64,000 nucleotides of DNA from Pseudomonas sp. 102515 (lineage in GTDB: Bacteria > Pseudomonadota > Gammaproteobacteria > Pseudomonadales > Pseudomonadaceae). The stretch is taken from assembly GCF_031085165.1 (NCBI RefSeq), contig NZ_JAVHTY010000005.1, forward strand, positions 124,001 through 188,000, read 5' to 3'. Shown piece after piece: positions 1-8,687 of this stretch. The notes below the pieces were generated by a model that worked only from the letters and a program-made list of their open reading frames with translations, was not told the DNA's origin and ran no database searches. A program made the position numbers and the translations under genes. Position 1 is the first letter of the stretch. Each line of letters opens with the position of its first letter.

Positions 1-1
1 C

Positions 2-361
2 GGCAAGCCCGAAATCCTCGACGCCCTGCGCGAGATAGCGCCGCTGGCGGTGGTCCGGGGCAACAACGACGACCTGCCCTGGGCCGACGACATCCCGGAG
101 CGCGTCACCCTGACCCTGGCCGACGTCGACATCCATATGCTGCACATCCTGCCCGAGCTGGACCTGGCGGCCGCCGGTGCCAAGGTGCGGGTGGTGGTCA
201 GCGGCCACTCGCACAAGCCGCTGATCGAAGAGCGTGCTGGCGTACTCTACATAAACCCCGGCAGCGCTGGCCCACGGCGCTTCCGACTGCCGATCAGCGT
301 CGGCCGCCTGACCCTGGACGCCGGCCAGATCCAGGCCGAGATCCTGGAACTCACCCCATGA
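2..361 (+). CDS. Metallophosphoesterase, YfcE/MJ0936-like phosphodiesterase (3' part only)
   Basis: The gene runs in from the left edge, so the start and the first metal ligands are missing; the first full codon is at base 2. The visible 119 residues carry the family's central and C-terminal signatures: the RGNND motif (metal-binding Asn), then SGHSHKP (the GHSH/GHTH metal ligands) and INPGSAGPRR near the end. Known members are cytosolic Mn-dependent phosphodiesterases of about 155-185 residues acting on simple phosphodiesters; the true substrate is usually unknown. The stop lies 10 bp before the flavin reductase start, so the two genes may be co-transcribed. The family call is firm, the substrate is not. 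Confidence 0.88.
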   Translation, partial: GKPEILDALREIAPLAVVRGNNDDLPWADDIPERVTLTLADVDIHMLHILPELDLAAAGAKVRVVVSGHSHKPLIEERAGVLYINPGSAGPRRFRLPISVGRLTLDAGQIQAEILELTP

Positions 362-371
362 AGGAATCCCG

Positions 372-992
372 ATGAGCATCGATTACCACTCCTACGAACC
401 CCGTCAGGGCCACGGCCTGCCCCATGACCCCTTCAACGCCATCATCGCGCCCCGTCCCATCGGCTGGATCTCCTCCCACAGCGAAACCGGCGTCCTCAAC
501 CTGGCGCCCTACAGCTTCTTCAATGCCTTCAACTACAAGCCCCCGCTGATCGGTTTTTCCAGCCAGGGCTACAAGGACAGCGTGGCCAATATCGAGCGCA
601 CCGGCGAGTTCGTCTGGAATCTGGCCACCCGGGAACTGGCCGAGGAGATGAACGCCAGCAGCGCCATGGTCGGGCCCGAGGTGGACGAATTCGCCCTGGC
701 TGGCCTCGAACCCGCGCCCTCCAGTGTCGTCAAGGTGCCGCGTGTCGCTCGGGCCCAAGTGGCCTTCGAGTGCAAGCTGAGCCAGATCGTCCGCCTCAAG
801 ACCGCCGCCGGGGATGAACTGGATCAATGGCTGGTGCTGGGCGAGGTGGTAGCCGCCCATATCGACAAGCGCCTGCTCAAGGACGGCATCTACCAGACCG
901 CAGCCGCTCGCCCCATCGTGCGCGGCGGTGGCCCGGCCGACTATTTCGAGATCACCGAGGCCGCGCTGTTCCGCATGCGTCGCCCCGACTGA
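372..992 (+). CDS. Flavin reductase family protein (FMN-binding split barrel)
   Basis: This 206-residue protein has the flavin reductase-like fold of the DIM6/NTAB group: PRPIGWISS near residue 30 (the conserved PRP turn that contacts FMN), NLAPYSFFNAF around 45-55, and a second half ending in GGPADYFEI. Relatives bind FMN and use NAD(P)H to reduce flavin or act as small oxidoreductases; no partner monooxygenase is encoded nearby, so the physiological role is open. The ATG follows a GGAAT-containing Shine-Dalgarno region 10 bp after the phosphoesterase stop. A bidirectional hairpin terminator follows. Confidence 0.88.
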   Translation: MSIDYHSYEPRQGHGLPHDPFNAIIAPRPIGWISSHSETGVLNLAPYSFFNAFNYKPPLIGFSSQGYKDSVANIERTGEFVWNLATRELAEEMNASSAMVGPEVDEFALAGLEPAPSSVVKVPRVARAQVAFECKLSQIVRLKTAAGDELDQWLVLGEVVAAHIDKRLLKDGIYQTAAARPIVRGGGPADYFEITEAALFRMRRPD

Positions 993-1011
993 CCGGCTGG
1001 CCTTGGAATGC

Positions 1012-1040
1012 AAAACGGCGCCCCAGGGCGCCGTTTGCTT
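1012..1040. terminator. Bidirectional rho-independent terminator
   Basis: A perfect 10-bp stem, AAACGGCGCC at 1013-1022 and GGCGCCGTTT at 1027-1036, closes a CCAG loop. It has A-rich left and T-rich right flanks and lies between the convergent flavin reductase (ends 992) and GST (ends 1051) genes, so it can stop transcription from both sides. Confidence 0.8.
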
Positions 1041-1050
1041 GCCAGGCTTC

Positions 1051-1989
1051 CTAGCCCGCCGCGCTGACGCGGAAATTCAGCCGCGGGAAATGCACCTGGA
1101 TAGCCCCCAGTTGCTCGTCGTGTCGACGGATCACCAGGGCTTCGCTATCGGCATGCACCAGTTCACCCGCCACCGGATCCACCCCATAGTCGGTCGCCGC
1201 CACGCTCACCCGGTCGCCCCAGGCGAAGCCTTCCACGGCAATGGCCTGGTCGCGCGGCAAGGCCAGCGGCTCCGCGATCCTGGCGATCTCCAGCGCCTCG
1301 GCGGCGCCGAGTTCCTCATGGGTACCATGACCGAACCCCAGCACCCGGGCGAACCAGGCGGCGATCTCGGGACGCTCGTCGATCAGGGGCGCCAGTTGCG
1401 GCGTGCTCTTGAGAAACCAGAAGTTGTGCGCCAGGGCGATGTCGGCCACCGAGGGCGCGTCGAAGAGGAATTCGCCGGCGCTACGCTTGAGCTGGGTCTC
1501 CAGCCGGGTCAGCAGGGTCGGCAGCTGTTGCCGGGCCTGCTCGGGCGTCAAACGGCTCAGGCTGCCACCACTGAACAGCGCCTTGCGATCAGCCATGAAG
1601 GCCTGGGCCTGCTCCGGCGGCAGACTGGCCAGGCGCGGCCCCATGATCTCCGGCTGGAACATCAGCGCCACCGCATGCTGGAACAATACCGAATCCGCCC
1701 AGCCGGCAAAGGCGGCCACGACCGCTTCCTGACCTTCCGGAAACAGCGCCGGCACTGCCTTTTCCGCCTCCAGGCGGCGGGCGATCAGCGCCGTGTCGCA
1801 ATAGACATCGGCCCCTACCTGCAGCACCGGGGTCTTGCGATAGCCGCCGGTGAGCGCCACCAGCTCGGGCTTGGGCAGCATCCGCGGAATGATCACCGAA
1901 CGCCAGGCCAGGCCCTTGAAGCCCAGCAGCAGGCGCGCCTTCTCGGCGAAGGGTGATTGCCAGTAGTGATGCAGAATCAGCTCGGACAT
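1051..1989 (-). CDS. Glutathione S-transferase family protein with extra C-terminal domain
   Basis: Residues 1-75 form the thioredoxin-like half ([15 protein letters not shown], with the cis-Pro loop in KTPVLQ), and about 90-220 the all-helical GST C-terminal domain ([14 protein letters not shown]). At 312 residues it is roughly 90-100 longer than a normal GST; the tail from about 225 is beta-rich ([31 protein letters not shown]) and looks like a small added domain. Substrate unknown; it may be a conjugating or thiol-reducing enzyme. Its start overlaps the end of the upstream GIY-YIG gene by 13 bp, suggesting translational coupling within a pcs-GIY-YIG-GST run. Confidence 0.85.
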   Translation of the reverse strand: MSELILHHYWQSPFAEKARLLLGFKGLAWRSVIIPRMLPKPELVALTGGYRKTPVLQVGADVYCDTALIARRLEAEKAVPALFPEGQEAVVAAFAGWADSVLFQHAVALMFQPEIMGPRLASLPPEQAQAFMADRKALFSGGSLSRLTPEQARQQLPTLLTRLETQLKRSAGEFLFDAPSVADIALAHNFWFLKSTPQLAPLIDERPEIAAWFARVLGFGHGTHEELGAAEALEIARIAEPLALPRDQAIAVEGFAWGDRVSVAATDYGVDPVAGELVHADSEALVIRRHDEQLGAIQVHFPRLNFRVSAAG

Positions 1990-2297
1990 GACAGCTCTCC
2001 TGAAGGGGCCGCGGACGCCAGGCCGGATCGGGCCAGCACCAGGGCTTCCTTGGCTTTTTTGGGCAGCTTCTTGATCTGGATTTCGCGGCGCAGCGCGGCC
2101 GACTTGTCGCCGCAGGCTTCCACATAGACCAGCGCCTGGGCCGGGCTGGAAGCGAAGAAGCGGGCGCCACGGCCACTGCGGTGCTGGGCGAAACGGCGCT
2201 CCGGATCATCGCTGATGCCGCAATAGAGCGCCTGATTCTCGGCGCGCACCAGGTAGACATACCAGGTGCGCGTGGGTGGCGGGGGGCCGTCGCTCAC
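1977..2297 (-). CDS. GIY-YIG domain protein, UPF0213/YhbQ-like
   Basis: A 106-residue protein from a GTG start at 2297, two bases after the pcs stop. The open frame extends upstream in the wrong frame of pcs, so the GTG was chosen because it places the GIY-YIG core right after it: WYVYLVRAE (the GIY strand), LYCGISDD (YIG strand), then the conserved RRFAQH and a basic tail with [16 protein letters not shown]. Such single-domain proteins are predicted structure-specific DNA nucleases, usually of unproven function. It overlaps the next gene by 13 bp. Confidence 0.85.
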   Translation of the reverse strand: MSDGPPPPTRTWYVYLVRAENQALYCGISDDPERRFAQHRSGRGARFFASSPAQALVYVEACGDKSAALRREIQIKKLPKKAKEALVLARSGLASAAPSGELSCPS

Positions 2298-2299
2298 CG

Positions 2300-3016
2300 T
2301 CAGGCGAGCCACTCCCGGGCGGTACGCCAGACGCACACGCCGACGAAATAGATGCCGCTGGCGAACCAGAGGACCATCAGCCACAGCGGCTTGTCGGGAT
2401 GCACGAACACCATCATGGCGCTGCTGAGCAGCCAGATGGAAGTCACGGCGATATTCAAGGCCATCAGCTGGCGCACGCGGAAGGGATGCAGGAACTTGAC
2501 CCGGGTCAGGGTCAGGGCGGCCAGCACCAGCACCACCGCCATGCTGAACCAGGGCGCCAGGTCCAGTACATAGAAATACAGCGCCACCACGTTCCAGGCC
2601 GCCGGAAAGCCGACGAAATAGTTGTCGGCGCTCTTCATGTTCACATTGCAGAAACAGAACAGCGACGACAATAGGATTATGCCCACCGCCACCAGCTCGA
2701 AGTGCGGCGGCAGGGGAACGAAGCGATAGATGAAGATGGCCGGAATGAACACATAGGTCAGGTAGTCGACCACCAGGTCCAGCGCCGAGCCGTCGAAATG
2801 GGGCAGGACCCGCTTGACTTCGAACTTGCGCGCCAGGGTGCCGTCGAGACCGTCGACGAGCAGGGCGATGCCGAGCCACATCAGGCAACCCTTGGGTTGA
2901 CCGTCGACCAGAGCGAGCAGCGCCAGAAGCGCGAGGATCACACCACTGGAGGTCACCGCATGGGCGCCCCAGGCCTTGGCTTTTGTCAGCATGAGCGGAT
3001 GGGAAATGGAGTTCAC
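2300..3016 (-). CDS. pcs: Phosphatidylcholine synthase (CDP-diacylglycerol + choline)
   Basis: A 238-residue membrane protein with the CDP-alcohol phosphotransferase signature: DGLDGTLAR at about residues 54-62 followed by the second half ([12 protein letters not shown]), giving the DG-x2-AR-x8-G-x3-D-x3-D metal site. About seven or eight hydrophobic segments are visible. Bacterial Pcs condenses choline directly with CDP-diacylglycerol in the inner membrane, using imported choline. The length matches Pcs from P. aeruginosa and rhizobia, and the position beside an aap-type transporter and an esterase matches my memory of the P. aeruginosa neighbourhood. A hydrophobic N-terminus follows a short polar leader. 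Confidence 0.92.
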   Translation of the reverse strand: MNSISHPLMLTKAKAWGAHAVTSSGVILALLALLALVDGQPKGCLMWLGIALLVDGLDGTLARKFEVKRVLPHFDGSALDLVVDYLTYVFIPAIFIYRFVPLPPHFELVAVGIILLSSLFCFCNVNMKSADNYFVGFPAAWNVVALYFYVLDLAPWFSMAVVLVLAALTLTRVKFLHPFRVRQLMALNIAVTSIWLLSSAMMVFVHPDKPLWLMVLWFASGIYFVGVCVWRTAREWLA

Positions 3017-3224
3017 GGGCGTCTCTCTATGATGACGGCTTCGACTGCCCAGCGCACCGCCTGTTCTGGCGATACGCTACGAAATCGACAATGAAGCCGG
3101 TGAACGGCAAGGCGGACCTTGACCGCCGACCCCGGAAACCGGGCGCCAAACATCGAGGATACCGCGCCTTGCGGTCCTTTGCCCGCCTTCCCGCCGAACG
3201 CCCGTGACTGGGTTCGCAGGACGA

Positions 3225-3250
3225 CCGGGGCGGATAGGCCTCCGCCCCGG
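3225..3250 (-). terminator. Hairpin terminator-like element after the aap operon
   Basis: A perfect 10-bp GC-rich stem (CCGGGGCGGA 3225-3234, TCCGCCCCGG 3241-3250) with a 6-nt loop lies 6 bp beyond the aapP stop on the minus strand. There is no clear U tract, so it may protect the mRNA 3' end or assist termination rather than act alone. Confidence 0.5.
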
Positions 3251-3256
3251 CCGCGC

Positions 3257-4024
3257 TTAGTGCAGGATCTGCCCGAGGAACAGACGGGTACGCTCGTTCT
3301 GCGGGTTGTCGAAGAACTGGTCAGGGGCGGCCTGCTCGACGATTTCGCCCTTGTCCATGAAGATCACCCGGTTGGCCACGGTGCGGGCAAAGCCCATCTC
3401 GTGGGTCACGCAGAGCATGGTCATGCCGTCCTGGGCCAGACCGATCATGGTGTCCAGCACCTCCTTCACCATCTCCGGATCGAGCGCCGAGGTCGGCTCA
3501 TCGAACAGCATGATGCGCGGCTGCATGCACAGCGCCCGGGCGATGGCCACGCGCTGCTGCTGGCCACCGGACAGCTGGCCTGGAAACTTGTTGGCCTGCT
3601 CGGGAATGCGCACCCGCTGCAGATAGTGCATGGCGATCTCTTCGGCCTGCTTCTTCGGCAGCTTGCGCACCCACATGGGCGCCAGGGTGCAGTTCTGCAG
3701 CACGGTCAGGTGCGGGAAGAGGTTGAAGTGCTGGAACACCATGCCGACTTCGCTGCGAATGGTCTCGATCTGCTTGAGATCGTTGGTCAGCTCGGTGCCG
3801 TCGACGATGATCTGGCCCTTCTGGTGTTCTTCCAGGCGATTGATGCAGCGAATGGTGGTGGACTTACCCGAACCGGACGGTCCGCACAGCACGATGCGCT
3901 CGCCCTGGGTGACGGTCAGGTTGACGTCCTTGAGTACGTGGAACTGGCCGTACCACTTGTTCACGTCCTTGAGCTGGATCATGACCTTGCTGCTGTCGAC
4001 CGGCTGCTTGTTGCTTACATTCAT
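3257..4024 (-). CDS. aapP: General amino-acid ABC transporter ATP-binding protein
   Basis: A 255-residue ATPase with all landmarks in order: Walker A GPSGSGKST near residue 49, Q-loop MVFQHFNLFPHLTV, signature LSGGQQQR near 149, Walker B IMLFDEPTSALDPE, and the switch VTHEMG. The subtype (GlnQ/HisP/AapP) and the neighbours make it the nucleotide-binding subunit of the polar amino-acid importer encoded just upstream. It works as a dimer on the cytoplasmic face beneath AapQ-AapM. The start lies 10 bp after the aapM stop, and it is the last gene of the operon. Confidence 0.94.
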   Translation of the reverse strand: MNVSNKQPVDSSKVMIQLKDVNKWYGQFHVLKDVNLTVTQGERIVLCGPSGSGKSTTIRCINRLEEHQKGQIIVDGTELTNDLKQIETIRSEVGMVFQHFNLFPHLTVLQNCTLAPMWVRKLPKKQAEEIAMHYLQRVRIPEQANKFPGQLSGGQQQRVAIARALCMQPRIMLFDEPTSALDPEMVKEVLDTMIGLAQDGMTMLCVTHEMGFARTVANRVIFMDKGEIVEQAAPDQFFDNPQNERTRLFLGQILH

Positions 4025-4034
4025 CTGTTGACTC

Positions 4035-5135
4035 CTAACGCTTGTGGCCGGTGTTCAGCTTGCGCTCCAGACGGGAGGAGTAGCTGGACATGGCGAAACA
4101 GAAAATCCAGAAGACCAGGGCGGCGAACACATAGCCTTCGGTGGACAGACCAGGCCAGGCCGGGTCGGAGGTGGCGCGCTTGATGCTGTTGAGCAGGTCG
4201 AACAGGCCGATGATGACCACCAGGCTCGAATCCTTGAACAGCGCGATGAAGGTGTTGACGATGCCCGGGATCACCAGCTTGAGCGCCTGCGGCAGGATCA
4301 CCAGGCCAGTGGTCCGCCAGTAGCCCAGGCCCATGGCGGCGGCGGCTTCGTACTGCCCCTTGGGAATGGCCTGCATGCCACCCCGCACCACCTCGGCGAT
4401 ATAGGCCGCCTCGAAGACGATCACCATGACGATGGCGCGCAGCAGCTTGTCGAGGTTCATGCCGTCGGGCAGGAACAGCGGCAGCATCACCGACGACAGG
4501 AACAGCACCGTGATCAGCGGGATGCCGCGCCAGAATTCGATCATGGTCACGCAGATGACCTTGATCGCCGGCAGCTTGGAACGCCGCCCCAGGGCCAGCA
4601 GGATACCCAGCGGCAAGGCGCCGACGATGCCCACCGCGGCGATCACCACGGTCAGCATCAGGCCGCCCCACTCACTGGTGGGCACCACGCGCAGACCGAA
4701 GCCGCCATACAGCAGCCAGAAGGCCATCAGCGGATAGATCACCAGCAGCGCCAGGCCGTAGCGGGCCTTGTGCTTGAAGCTGTCGAGGAACAACGGGACG
4801 GCTCCGACCACGGCGATCACCACGGTCAGATCGACGCGCCAGCGCTGATCGCCGGGGTAGAAGCCGTACATGAACTGGCCGAAGCGCTCCTTGATGAACA
4901 CCCAGCAGGCGCCGCCCGGCACGCAGTCGGCACGGGTGCTGCCGCTCCAGGTGGCGTTGATGAAGGCCCAGTTCACCACCGGCGGCACGATCAGCCAGAC
5001 GATGTAGAGACCGAACAGCGTCAGGATGGTATTGCCGACACTGGAAAACAGGTTGCCACGGATCCAGGCCAGGGCACCGACGCTGGAAGGCGGCGGCGGC
5101 AGGTCCGGTTTGAAGGTATGGGTCTGGTTACTCAT
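4035..5135 (-). CDS. aapM: General amino-acid ABC transporter permease AapM
   Basis: A 366-residue inner-membrane permease. The C-terminal 220 residues carry the His/Glu/Gln permease module (TMIEFWRGIPLITVLF and the EAA-like AAYIAEVVRGGMQAIPKGQYEAA loop that contacts the ATPase). The N-terminal third adds extra membrane segments and a soluble stretch with two Cys (RADCVPGGACWVF), as in AapM/BztC-type permeases that are longer than glutamine permeases. It pairs with AapQ, whose stop is 9 bp upstream, to form the channel. Confidence 0.93.
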   Translation of the reverse strand: MSNQTHTFKPDLPPPPSSVGALAWIRGNLFSSVGNTILTLFGLYIVWLIVPPVVNWAFINATWSGSTRADCVPGGACWVFIKERFGQFMYGFYPGDQRWRVDLTVVIAVVGAVPLFLDSFKHKARYGLALLVIYPLMAFWLLYGGFGLRVVPTSEWGGLMLTVVIAAVGIVGALPLGILLALGRRSKLPAIKVICVTMIEFWRGIPLITVLFLSSVMLPLFLPDGMNLDKLLRAIVMVIVFEAAYIAEVVRGGMQAIPKGQYEAAAAMGLGYWRTTGLVILPQALKLVIPGIVNTFIALFKDSSLVVIIGLFDLLNSIKRATSDPAWPGLSTEGYVFAALVFWIFCFAMSSYSSRLERKLNTGHKR

Positions 5136-5144
5136 ACGCGCTCC

Positions 5145-6332
5145 TTAACGCTCGATCAGCGCGATGCGCTTGTTGTACCAGTTCATCAGGATGCTGATGC
5201 TGATGCTGATGGCCAGATAGACGCTCATGGTGATGGCCATGGTTTCGATGGCCTGGCCGGTTTGGTTCAGGACGGTGCCGGCGAACAGCGCAACCATCTC
5301 CGGATAGCCCACTGCGGCACCCAGCGAAGAGTTCTTCATCAGGTTCAGATACTGGTTGGTCAGCGGGGGAATGATCACCCGCAGGGCCTGGGGAATGATC
5401 ACCAGCCGCAGGATCAGCCCCGGACGCAGACCCAGGGAGCTGGCCGCCTCGGTCTGGCCATGGCTGACCGCCTGGATGCCGCCCCGCACCGTCTCGCCGA
5501 TGAAGGCCGCGGTGTAGACCGACAGGGCCAGCGCCAGGGACACCAGCTCGGGGATGATCACCCAGCCACCACGCAGGTTGAAGCCTTGCAGTTCCGGCAC
5601 CTCCCAATGCAACGGCTTGCCGAAGACCAGGGCCGCCAGCAGCGGGATCCCGATCAGCAGGGCCAACACCGTCCAGAGCACCGGGAAACGCTGACCGGTG
5701 GCGTGCCGGCGCTTGCGCGCCCAGCGCACCACCACCACGCTGGCGACGATGGCGATCAGCAACGCGATCAGACCAGGCACGAAGCCGGCCTCGGCGATCG
5801 GCGCCGGCATGTAGAGGCCGCGGTTGTTGACGAACAGCGCGCCGCCCAGGCTCAGGCTCTGACGCGGACCCGGCAGGGGCGCGAGCACGGCGAAATAGAC
5901 GAAGAAGATCAGCAGCAGCGGCGGAATGTTGCGGAAGGTCTCGATGTAGACCGTGGCGACCTTGCGCAGCAGCCAGTTGTTCGACAGGCGTGCCACACCC
6001 ACGCTGAAGCCGATGATGGTCGCCAGGACGATGCCGATCACCGAAACCAGCAGGGTATTGAGCAGCCCGACCAGGAAGACGCGCCCGTAGGTATCGCCCT
6101 CGGTGTAGGGAATCAGGTGCTGCGGAATGCCGAAACCGGCGGTGTTGTTCAGAAAGCCGAAGCCGGAGGTGATACCCCGGTTGGCAAGATTGGTCTGGGT
6201 GTTGTCGAACAGGAACCAGCCGAAGGCCACGACGGCGACCACGGCCACGATCTGGAACAGCCAGGAGCGTGCCTGCGGGTCGGTGAGCAGCGACCCACGG
6301 ACCGGTGCGGACGGTTTGCTAACGTTTTGCAT
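5145..6332 (-). CDS. aapQ: General amino-acid ABC transporter permease AapQ
   Basis: A 395-residue permease homologous to AapM, with the EAA-like loop AAFIGETVRGGIQAVSHGQTEAA near residue 280 and the usual GlnP-family core. A long insert between the first and later membrane segments (about 150-260) is typical of AapQ/BztB. The ORF start gives MQNVSKPSAPVRG, followed by a hydrophobic segment. It follows aapJ across a 100-nt gap that holds a strong hairpin, so it may be expressed at a lower level than the binding protein. Confidence 0.93.
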   Translation of the reverse strand: MQNVSKPSAPVRGSLLTDPQARSWLFQIVAVVAVVAFGWFLFDNTQTNLANRGITSGFGFLNNTAGFGIPQHLIPYTEGDTYGRVFLVGLLNTLLVSVIGIVLATIIGFSVGVARLSNNWLLRKVATVYIETFRNIPPLLLIFFVYFAVLAPLPGPRQSLSLGGALFVNNRGLYMPAPIAEAGFVPGLIALLIAIVASVVVVRWARKRRHATGQRFPVLWTVLALLIGIPLLAALVFGKPLHWEVPELQGFNLRGGWVIIPELVSLALALSVYTAAFIGETVRGGIQAVSHGQTEAASSLGLRPGLILRLVIIPQALRVIIPPLTNQYLNLMKNSSLGAAVGYPEMVALFAGTVLNQTGQAIETMAITMSVYLAISISISILMNWYNKRIALIER

Positions 6333-6351
6333 CTACTAGGAGCCTCATTAA

Positions 6352-6392
6352 ATTCTCGCCCCACAGCGCGGGGAGCGCTGCAGGGCGAGAAT
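6352..6392 (-). promoter_or_regulatory. Intercistronic hairpin between aapJ and aapQ
   Basis: A two-part hairpin: outer 10-bp perfect stem (ATTCTCGCCC 6352-6361 with GGGCGAGAAT 6383-6392), a 2x2 internal loop, then inner 6-bp stem (CAGCGC 6364-6369 with GCGCTG 6375-6380) and a 5-nt loop. It sits 40 nt past the aapJ stop and has no T tract on the downstream side. Such structures between binding-protein and permease genes often stabilise the upstream mRNA or attenuate readthrough, giving excess binding protein. Confidence 0.75.
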
Positions 6393-6432
6393 CTGCACAT
6401 CCGGAAGGTGTTCGGCGACCAAGGCGCCGAGA

Positions 6433-7461
6433 TCAACGGACCGGCGGGGCGTACTGCAGACCGCCTGCATTCCACAGGGCGTTGAGGCCGCGCTTGATCT
6501 TCAGATCGCTACCCATGCCGACGTTGCGCTCGAAGACTTCGCCGTAGTTGCCGACCTGCTTGACGATCTTCACCGCCCAGTCTTTCGGCAGCTTCAGATC
6601 CTTGCCGAATTCGCCATCGGCACCCAGCAGACGACGCACGTCAGGATTCTTGGAATCCTTGGCCTGAGCTTCCACGTTGGCGGAGGTCAGCCCCAGTTCC
6701 TCGGCGTTGACCATGGCGAACAGCGACCACTTGACCACGGTCAGCCAGTCTTCGTCGCCACGACGGACGGCCGGCGCCAGGGGCTCCTTGGAGATCACCT
6801 CGGGTAGCACGACGTAGTCGTCCGGGCTGGCCAGCTTGTTGCGCTGGGCATAGAGCTGGGACTGGTCGGAAGTCAGCACGTCGCAACGACCGGCTTCCAT
6901 GGACTTGGCGCTCTCGTCCGAGGTGCTGTACGTGATGGGGGTGAACTTCATGCCGTTGGAACGGAAGTAGTCGGCCAGGTTGAGTTCGGTGGTGGTACCG
7001 GCCTGGATGCACACGGTGGCGCCGTCCAGTTCCTTGGCGCTCTTCACGCCCAGCTTCTTGTTCACCAGGAAGCCCTGGCCGTCGTAGTAGGTGACGCCAG
7101 CGAAGATCAGGCCCATGCCGCCATCGCGGGAGCTGGTCCAGGTGGTGTTGCGCGACAGCACGTCGATCTCGCCGGATTGCAGCGCAGTGAAGCGCTCCTT
7201 GGCGGTCAGGGGGGTGAAGCGAACCTTGGTGGAGTCACCGAAGACCGCAGCGGCCACGGCGCGGCAGACGTCGACGTCGATGCCCTTGTAGTCACCCTTG
7301 GAGTCAGTGTAGGAGAAGCCCGGCAGGCCATCGCTGACGCCGCATTGCACGAAACCTTTGTTCTTCACTGCATCCAGGGTAGCGCCTGCGTGAGCCATGC
7401 CGGACAGGCCAAGAGCAGCGGCGGTGGTCAGAATTGCCAGGGTAGACTTCACCATCTTCAT
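6433..7461 (-). CDS. aapJ: General amino-acid ABC transporter periplasmic binding protein
   Basis: A 342-residue secreted protein. Residues 1-25 form a Sec signal peptide (MKMVKSTLAILTTAAALGLS, likely cut after AHA). The mature part is a family 3 solute-binding protein: GFSYTDSKGDYKGIDVDVC, RFTALQSGEIDVLSRNTTWT, then the long AapJ/BztA C-terminal section. It captures polar amino acids in the periplasm and hands them to AapQM. As first gene of the operon it is preceded by about 360 bp of non-coding DNA with a candidate sigma-54 promoter. A good Shine-Dalgarno (GGAGC) lies before the ATG. Confidence 0.94.
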   Translation of the reverse strand: MKMVKSTLAILTTAAALGLSGMAHAGATLDAVKNKGFVQCGVSDGLPGFSYTDSKGDYKGIDVDVCRAVAAAVFGDSTKVRFTPLTAKERFTALQSGEIDVLSRNTTWTSSRDGGMGLIFAGVTYYDGQGFLVNKKLGVKSAKELDGATVCIQAGTTTELNLADYFRSNGMKFTPITYSTSDESAKSMEAGRCDVLTSDQSQLYAQRNKLASPDDYVVLPEVISKEPLAPAVRRGDEDWLTVVKWSLFAMVNAEELGLTSANVEAQAKDSKNPDVRRLLGADGEFGKDLKLPKDWAVKIVKQVGNYGEVFERNVGMGSDLKIKRGLNALWNAGGLQYAPPVR

Positions 7462-7658
7462 CGATAAGCTCCACTTTGTTTATGAATTACGTTCCAGTCG
7501 CACGGCAGCACGATGTCTCTCGCCTGATTGCCGTGGAACCCGCCCACCCGATCCCTGGGCGTCCTTCATCAAGGGAAGAAGGAGACGCACTGGAAGGCAT
7601 GACGAAGCAGTGAGTCAGTGTTACCTGTTAGTGCACTACCTGGCCGCATCCTAGGTGA

Positions 7659-7674
7659 GGCAATTTGCGGACCA
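7659..7674 (-). promoter_or_regulatory. Candidate sigma-54 (-24/-12) promoter of aapJQMP
   Basis: Read on the minus strand, 7674 to 7659 is TGGTCCGCAAATTGCC, with invariant GG and GC exactly 10 nt apart as in the RpoN consensus TGGCACG-N4-TTGCW. Only the two bases after TGG and the last base deviate. It would start transcription about 190 nt upstream of aapJ. A TGGTGCA half-site on the same strand at 7774-7780, about 100 bp upstream, resembles half of an NtrC site. The rest of the 7462-7826 gap shows no gene; it also holds the esterase promoter region. Confidence 0.5.
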
Positions 7675-7754
7675 TTGAATGCGACAGCTGCTCACTTAGC
7701 TCAAACCCGGCAATCGCGAGACTTCGAGCAAAAAGCCGGATAACTGAATTATGA

Positions 7755-8489
<735 letters not shown>

Positions 8490-8687
8490 AGGGCGAATCA
8501 CCGGACCGCTTCGTTTTTGGAAACCGGTCGACAATTTGCGGAACTGGGGGCGAATGGAGGCCTGGAAAGGGCAAAGCGAACGAACTTTGGGGTACCCGTC
8601 CGGTCCAGTAGGGGTGCCTGAAGGTCGTGATGTGCATGGAGCAGCTATGGCCCGAGTTTTCCTTTCAGTCCCCGGGGTGATCCTTTG

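Noticed and set aside
351..1013. 220-residue minus-strand open frame opposite the flavin reductase gene
   Set aside because: Antisense shadow with no domain; the plus-strand gene has a clear family match and operon position.
4044..6485. 813-residue plus-strand open frame opposite aapM/aapQ
   Set aside because: It is a GC-rich antisense shadow with His/Gln/Gly-rich composition and no domain, opposite two clearly coding permeases. Similar long shadows lie at 12629-14071, 15548-17545, 19129-20844, 23770-26226, 32826-35639, 37533-39959 and 57916-60207.
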